A program made the translations under genes and the position numbers. Of a stretch of DNA of 7,520 nucleotides, positions 5,454 through 7,520 are shown piece by piece. Within the stretch, counting starts at the first letter, position 1. Each line of letters opens with the position of its first letter. The stretch is from the NCBI GenBank assembly GCA_002308775.1, contig DBVT01000072.1, positions 1-7,520 on the forward strand, read 5' to 3'. A model generated the notes under the pieces. That model saw only the letters and a list, made by a program, of their open reading frames with translations. It ran no database searches and was not told the DNA's origin. The stretch comes from Mageeibacillus sp. UBA1257. Its GTDB lineage: Bacteria > Bacillota > Clostridia > UBA1212 > UBA1257.

Positions 5454-5495
5454 AAAAATAAGAACGTGCTCCGTAAAAAGGAACACGTTTTTTTT
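5454..5495. terminator. Bidirectional rho-independent terminator between convergent genes
   Basis: AACGTGCTCC (5463-5472) pairs with GGAACACGTT (5480-5489) with one C-A mismatch and a 7-base loop. On the plus strand it is followed by eight T residues (5488-5495), ending the LCP-like gene. On the minus strand it is followed by CTTATTTTT (5462-5454), which can end the convergent recombinase gene 15-20 bases after its stop. Confidence 0.85.
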
Positions 5496-5509
5496 GATGT
5501 TGGAATCAT

Positions 5510-6517
5510 TTATTCTTCTGATCCTGACATATCCTCTTTGTTTTTACGCGTTTCGATGTCTTCCTGAGTGACGTCGGCAAGGGGATTTTTGTTGACTGCG
5601 TCTTTGAGCTTGGGATTGTTTATATGAGTATAGATCTCCGTCGTCGCCACGCTTTCGTGGCCGAGGATCTCCTGAAGCGACCTGATATCGACATTTCCTT
5701 CCGTGTACATAAGCGTTGCCGCGGTATGTCTCAACTTGTGGGCAGAATATTTTTTCGGATCCAGAGCGGCTGTGATTATGTATTTTTTAACCGTATATTC
5801 GACTGTCTTGGGGCTGATCCTTTTTTCTCTGTTGCTGAGGAAAAGCGCGTCTCTGTCTTTGTTCGATTCATCGAGCTTCGGACGTACCGCAAGGTAGTTG
5901 TCTATCGCGGAAAGGCAGGCGTTGTTCAGATAAATAGTCCTCTGTTTATTGCCTTTACCTGTTACAACGAGCGTATCCTCGCGGATGTCGTGAATATTGA
6001 TTCCGACAAGCTCCGAAAGACGCATACCGCAGTTTAAAAACAGGACCAGTATGCAGAAATCGCGCTCCTTGTAGGGACCGGAAACTGATTTGAGCAGGTC
6101 TACGCTCTCATTCAACGTCAGATATTTAGGAAGAGATTTCTGCCTTTTGGGGCTCTCAAGATCTGCCGCGGGATTCTCCTTCAAGAGATTTGTATTCTTA
6201 AAAATATACTTAAAAAACGACCTCAAAGAGGAGACTTTTCTTGATCTGTTGGCGGAGCCCGCGTCCCTCGATTTGTGAAGAAAATTGATATACGCGTACA
6301 GATCCGTTTTTGTGACGGACTGGATCAGAGCGGTATTACAGTCTGAAATATCGATCTCATCAAAGGGAACAGAGTCTGAAACGAGCCTGCGTCTCACTTT
6401 CATAAATCGCAAAAAGAGCCTGATGTCGTAGGCGTATTCCTTCACCGTTTTTTCGGATTTTCCGAGGATCGATTCCATGTATGTTAAATAATCTTCGACG
6501 TAGTCAGGATAGTTCAT
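5510..6517 (-). CDS. Tyrosine recombinase, XerC/XerD type
   Basis: This 335-residue protein has an N-terminal SAM-like core-binding domain (about 1-115; SEKTVKEYAYDIRLFLRF at 21-38) and a C-terminal catalytic domain (about 130-310). All catalytic positions are present: R166 in GMRLSEL, K188 in TGKGNKQR, H260 and R263 in AHKLRH, H287 in LGHESV, and the nucleophile Y296 in EIYTH. Xer enzymes cleave and rejoin DNA through a 3'-phosphotyrosine link and resolve chromosome dimers at dif. It is somewhat longer than a standard Xer (about 300). The extra length lies in a polar stretch at about 41-65 and a hydrophilic tail after residue 310. The start at 6517 has GGAG 7 bases upstream. No excisionase, phage genes or evident att repeats lie nearby, which favours a housekeeping or orphan Xer over a mobile-element integrase. 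XerC versus XerD cannot be decided from this alone. Confidence 0.92.
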   Translation of the reverse strand: MNYPDYVEDYLTYMESILGKSEKTVKEYAYDIRLFLRFMKVRRRLVSDSVPFDEIDISDCNTALIQSVTKTDLYAYINFLHKSRDAGSANRSRKVSSLRSFFKYIFKNTNLLKENPAADLESPKRQKSLPKYLTLNESVDLLKSVSGPYKERDFCILVLFLNCGMRLSELVGINIHDIREDTLVVTGKGNKQRTIYLNNACLSAIDNYLAVRPKLDESNKDRDALFLSNREKRISPKTVEYTVKKYIITAALDPKKYSAHKLRHTAATLMYTEGNVDIRSLQEILGHESVATTEIYTHINNPKLKDAVNKNPLADVTQEDIETRKNKEDMSGSEE

Positions 6518-6577
6518 GCATTGTCTCCGTTCATTATGCGTGAAATGTTTTTCTGATATTTAACATTTCGTACTCTC

Positions 6578-6606
6578 ATTTTACTATTTTGGAGGCTGTT
6601 AGTCAA
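6578..6606 (-). promoter_or_regulatory. Promoter of the tyrosine recombinase gene
   Basis: On the minus strand TTGACT (6601-6606) and TAAAAT (6578-6583) are separated by exactly 17 bases, each 5 of 6 to consensus. The start would be near 6571, giving a leader of about 54 bases. Its -35 box directly abuts the -35 box of the glyA promoter on the other strand. Confidence 0.75.
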
Positions 6607-6635
6607 TTGACAAAGGGACATCGTAATAATATAAT
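6607..6635 (+). promoter_or_regulatory. Exact-consensus promoter of glyA
   Basis: TTGACA (6607-6612) and TATAAT (6630-6635) are separated by exactly 17 bases. The start would be near 6642, giving a leader of about 25 bases with AGGAGG in it. That is too short for a riboswitch, so regulation, if any, would act at the promoter. Confidence 0.9.
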
Positions 6636-6666
6636 TTACTGGATAAATTACCAGGAGGGTAGTGTT

Positions 6667-7520
6667 ATGTCATTCGTCGATTTAATTAAGATCCAGGATC
6701 CGGAAGTTGCTTCCGCAATGGAGCTTGAGCTCACAAGGCAAAGAAATAAGATAGAGCTTATAGCTTCTGAAAATTTTGTCAGTCCCGCCGTTATGCAGGC
6801 AATGGGTTCGCCCCTTACAAACAAATATGCCGAGGGTTATCCGGGCAAAAGGTACTACGGCGGCTGCGAATACGTGGATATCGTGGAGGATCTGGCGAGA
6901 GACAGAATTAAAAAACTTTTCGGAGCGGAACACGCGAACGTTCAGCCTCATTCCGGCGCTCAGGCAAATACAGCAGTTTATTTCGCGTTGCTGAATCCGG
7001 GAGACACGGTCCTCGGAATGAATCTTTCTCACGGAGGCCATCTGACTCACGGAAGCCCTGTGAATATTTCGGGAAAATGGTTCAATTTCGTATCTTACGG
7101 CGTAAGCAGAGATACGATGACTATCGATTATGATGAGGTTGAAAAAATCGCGACAGAGTGCAAACCGAAGCTTATAGTTGCCGGAGCGAGCGCTTATCCG
7201 AGAATAATCGATTTCAAGAGATTCAGAGAGATCGCAGATAAAGTAGGCGCTTATTTGATGGTCGATACTGCTCATATCGCAGGTCTCATTGTTGCCGGAC
7301 TTCATCCTTCTCCCGTTCCGTACGCGCATTTCGTCACAGGTACCACTCACAAGACGCTGAGAGGTCCGAGAGGCGGATTTATACTTTGCAAAGAGGAATT
7401 TGCCAAACTAATCGACAAAGCAATTTTCCCCGGAACACAGGGAGGACCTTTGATGCATGTGATCGCAGCAAAGGCAGTCGCTTTAAAAGAAGCACTTTCA
7501 CCTGAATTCAAAACATATGC
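6667..7520 (+). CDS. glyA: Serine hydroxymethyltransferase, C-terminus beyond the window
   Basis: GlyA is a cytosolic PLP enzyme that converts serine and tetrahydrofolate to glycine and 5,10-methylene-tetrahydrofolate, the main source of one-carbon units. The first 284 codons are present; the family is about 410-420 residues, so about a third is missing to the right. Diagnostic segments are ELIASENFVSPAV (30-42), NKYAEGYPGKRYYGG (52-66, with catalytic Glu56), QPHSGAQAN (93-101), and LSHGGHLTHG (120-129, with the PLP-stacking His125). VDTAHIAGL (199-207; D200 and H203) and TGTTHKTLRGPRGG (224-237) follow, with K229 as the Schiff-base lysine. The start is fixed by AGGAGG 8 bases upstream of the ATG. 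It has its own strong promoter and is divergent from the recombinase gene. A Gly at 225, where many homologues have Thr, is a small deviation. Confidence 0.98.
   Translation, partial: MSFVDLIKIQDPEVASAMELELTRQRNKIELIASENFVSPAVMQAMGSPLTNKYAEGYPGKRYYGGCEYVDIVEDLARDRIKKLFGAEHANVQPHSGAQANTAVYFALLNPGDTVLGMNLSHGGHLTHGSPVNISGKWFNFVSYGVSRDTMTIDYDEVEKIATECKPKLIVAGASAYPRIIDFKRFREIADKVGAYLMVDTAHIAGLIVAGLHPSPVPYAHFVTGTTHKTLRGPRGGFILCKEEFAKLIDKAIFPGTQGGPLMHVIAAKAVALKEALSPEFKTY

Noticed and set aside
6682..7350. A 222-codon open frame on the minus strand opposite glyA
   Set aside because: It lies wholly within glyA, whose protein motifs are unmistakable. It has no recognisable domain and is a by-product of glyA codon usage.

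Overview
The window looks like a stretch of ordinary chromosome from a Gram-positive, low-to-mid GC Bacillota, most likely a member of the Clostridia. I base this on three things. The MurG is of the clostridial subtype (GGGSAGHVTPN, then HESDITPGLAN). There are strong Shine-Dalgarno sites and textbook sigma-A promoters, and rho-independent hairpins end several units. The gene content also fits: an LCP-like protein, a YwaF-type membrane protein and Xer-type recombinases with clostridial-style N-termini. I cannot name a genus from sequence alone.

Layout, left to right. Positions 1-870 (minus) hold the N-terminal 290 codons of a secreted or membrane-anchored protein with a probable beta-sandwich region; it runs off the left edge and has its own promoter. 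A single-gene tRNA-Gln(UUG) unit follows on the minus strand (1013-1087), with an exact-consensus promoter and a terminator. Divergent from it is a plus-strand operon: a glycerate dehydrogenase-type D-2-hydroxyacid dehydrogenase (1236-2228) and, 2 bases on, murG (2231-3343). The -35 box of the tRNA-His promoter overlaps the murG stop codon. tRNA-His(GUG) (3404-3481) and a terminator (3493-3528) close that block. A seven-helix YwaF/TMEM164-like membrane protein (3541-4347) and a divergent LytR-CpsA-Psr-like protein (4413-5432) come next, ending at a hairpin that can serve both strands. A full-length XerC/XerD-type tyrosine recombinase lies on the minus strand (5510-6517). It is divergent from glyA (6667 to the right edge, partial), and the two promoters have directly abutting -35 hexamers.

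How the genes relate: MurG (lipid II synthesis) and the LCP-like protein (a family that attaches glycopolymers to the wall) both concern the cell envelope. The dehydrogenase and GlyA both belong to serine/glycine/C1 metabolism, but they are in separate units and I would not call them a pathway cluster. No CRISPR array, insertion sequence, prophage or evident attachment site is visible. I did not find a convincing new multi-gene system. The most notable signals are in promoter architecture (three exact TTGACA-17-TATAAT promoters, one pair with abutting -35 boxes, one overlapping a stop codon), the degenerate LCP domain and the isolated murG. There is no gene-free stretch longer than about 300 bases; the gaps contain the promoters and terminators listed.
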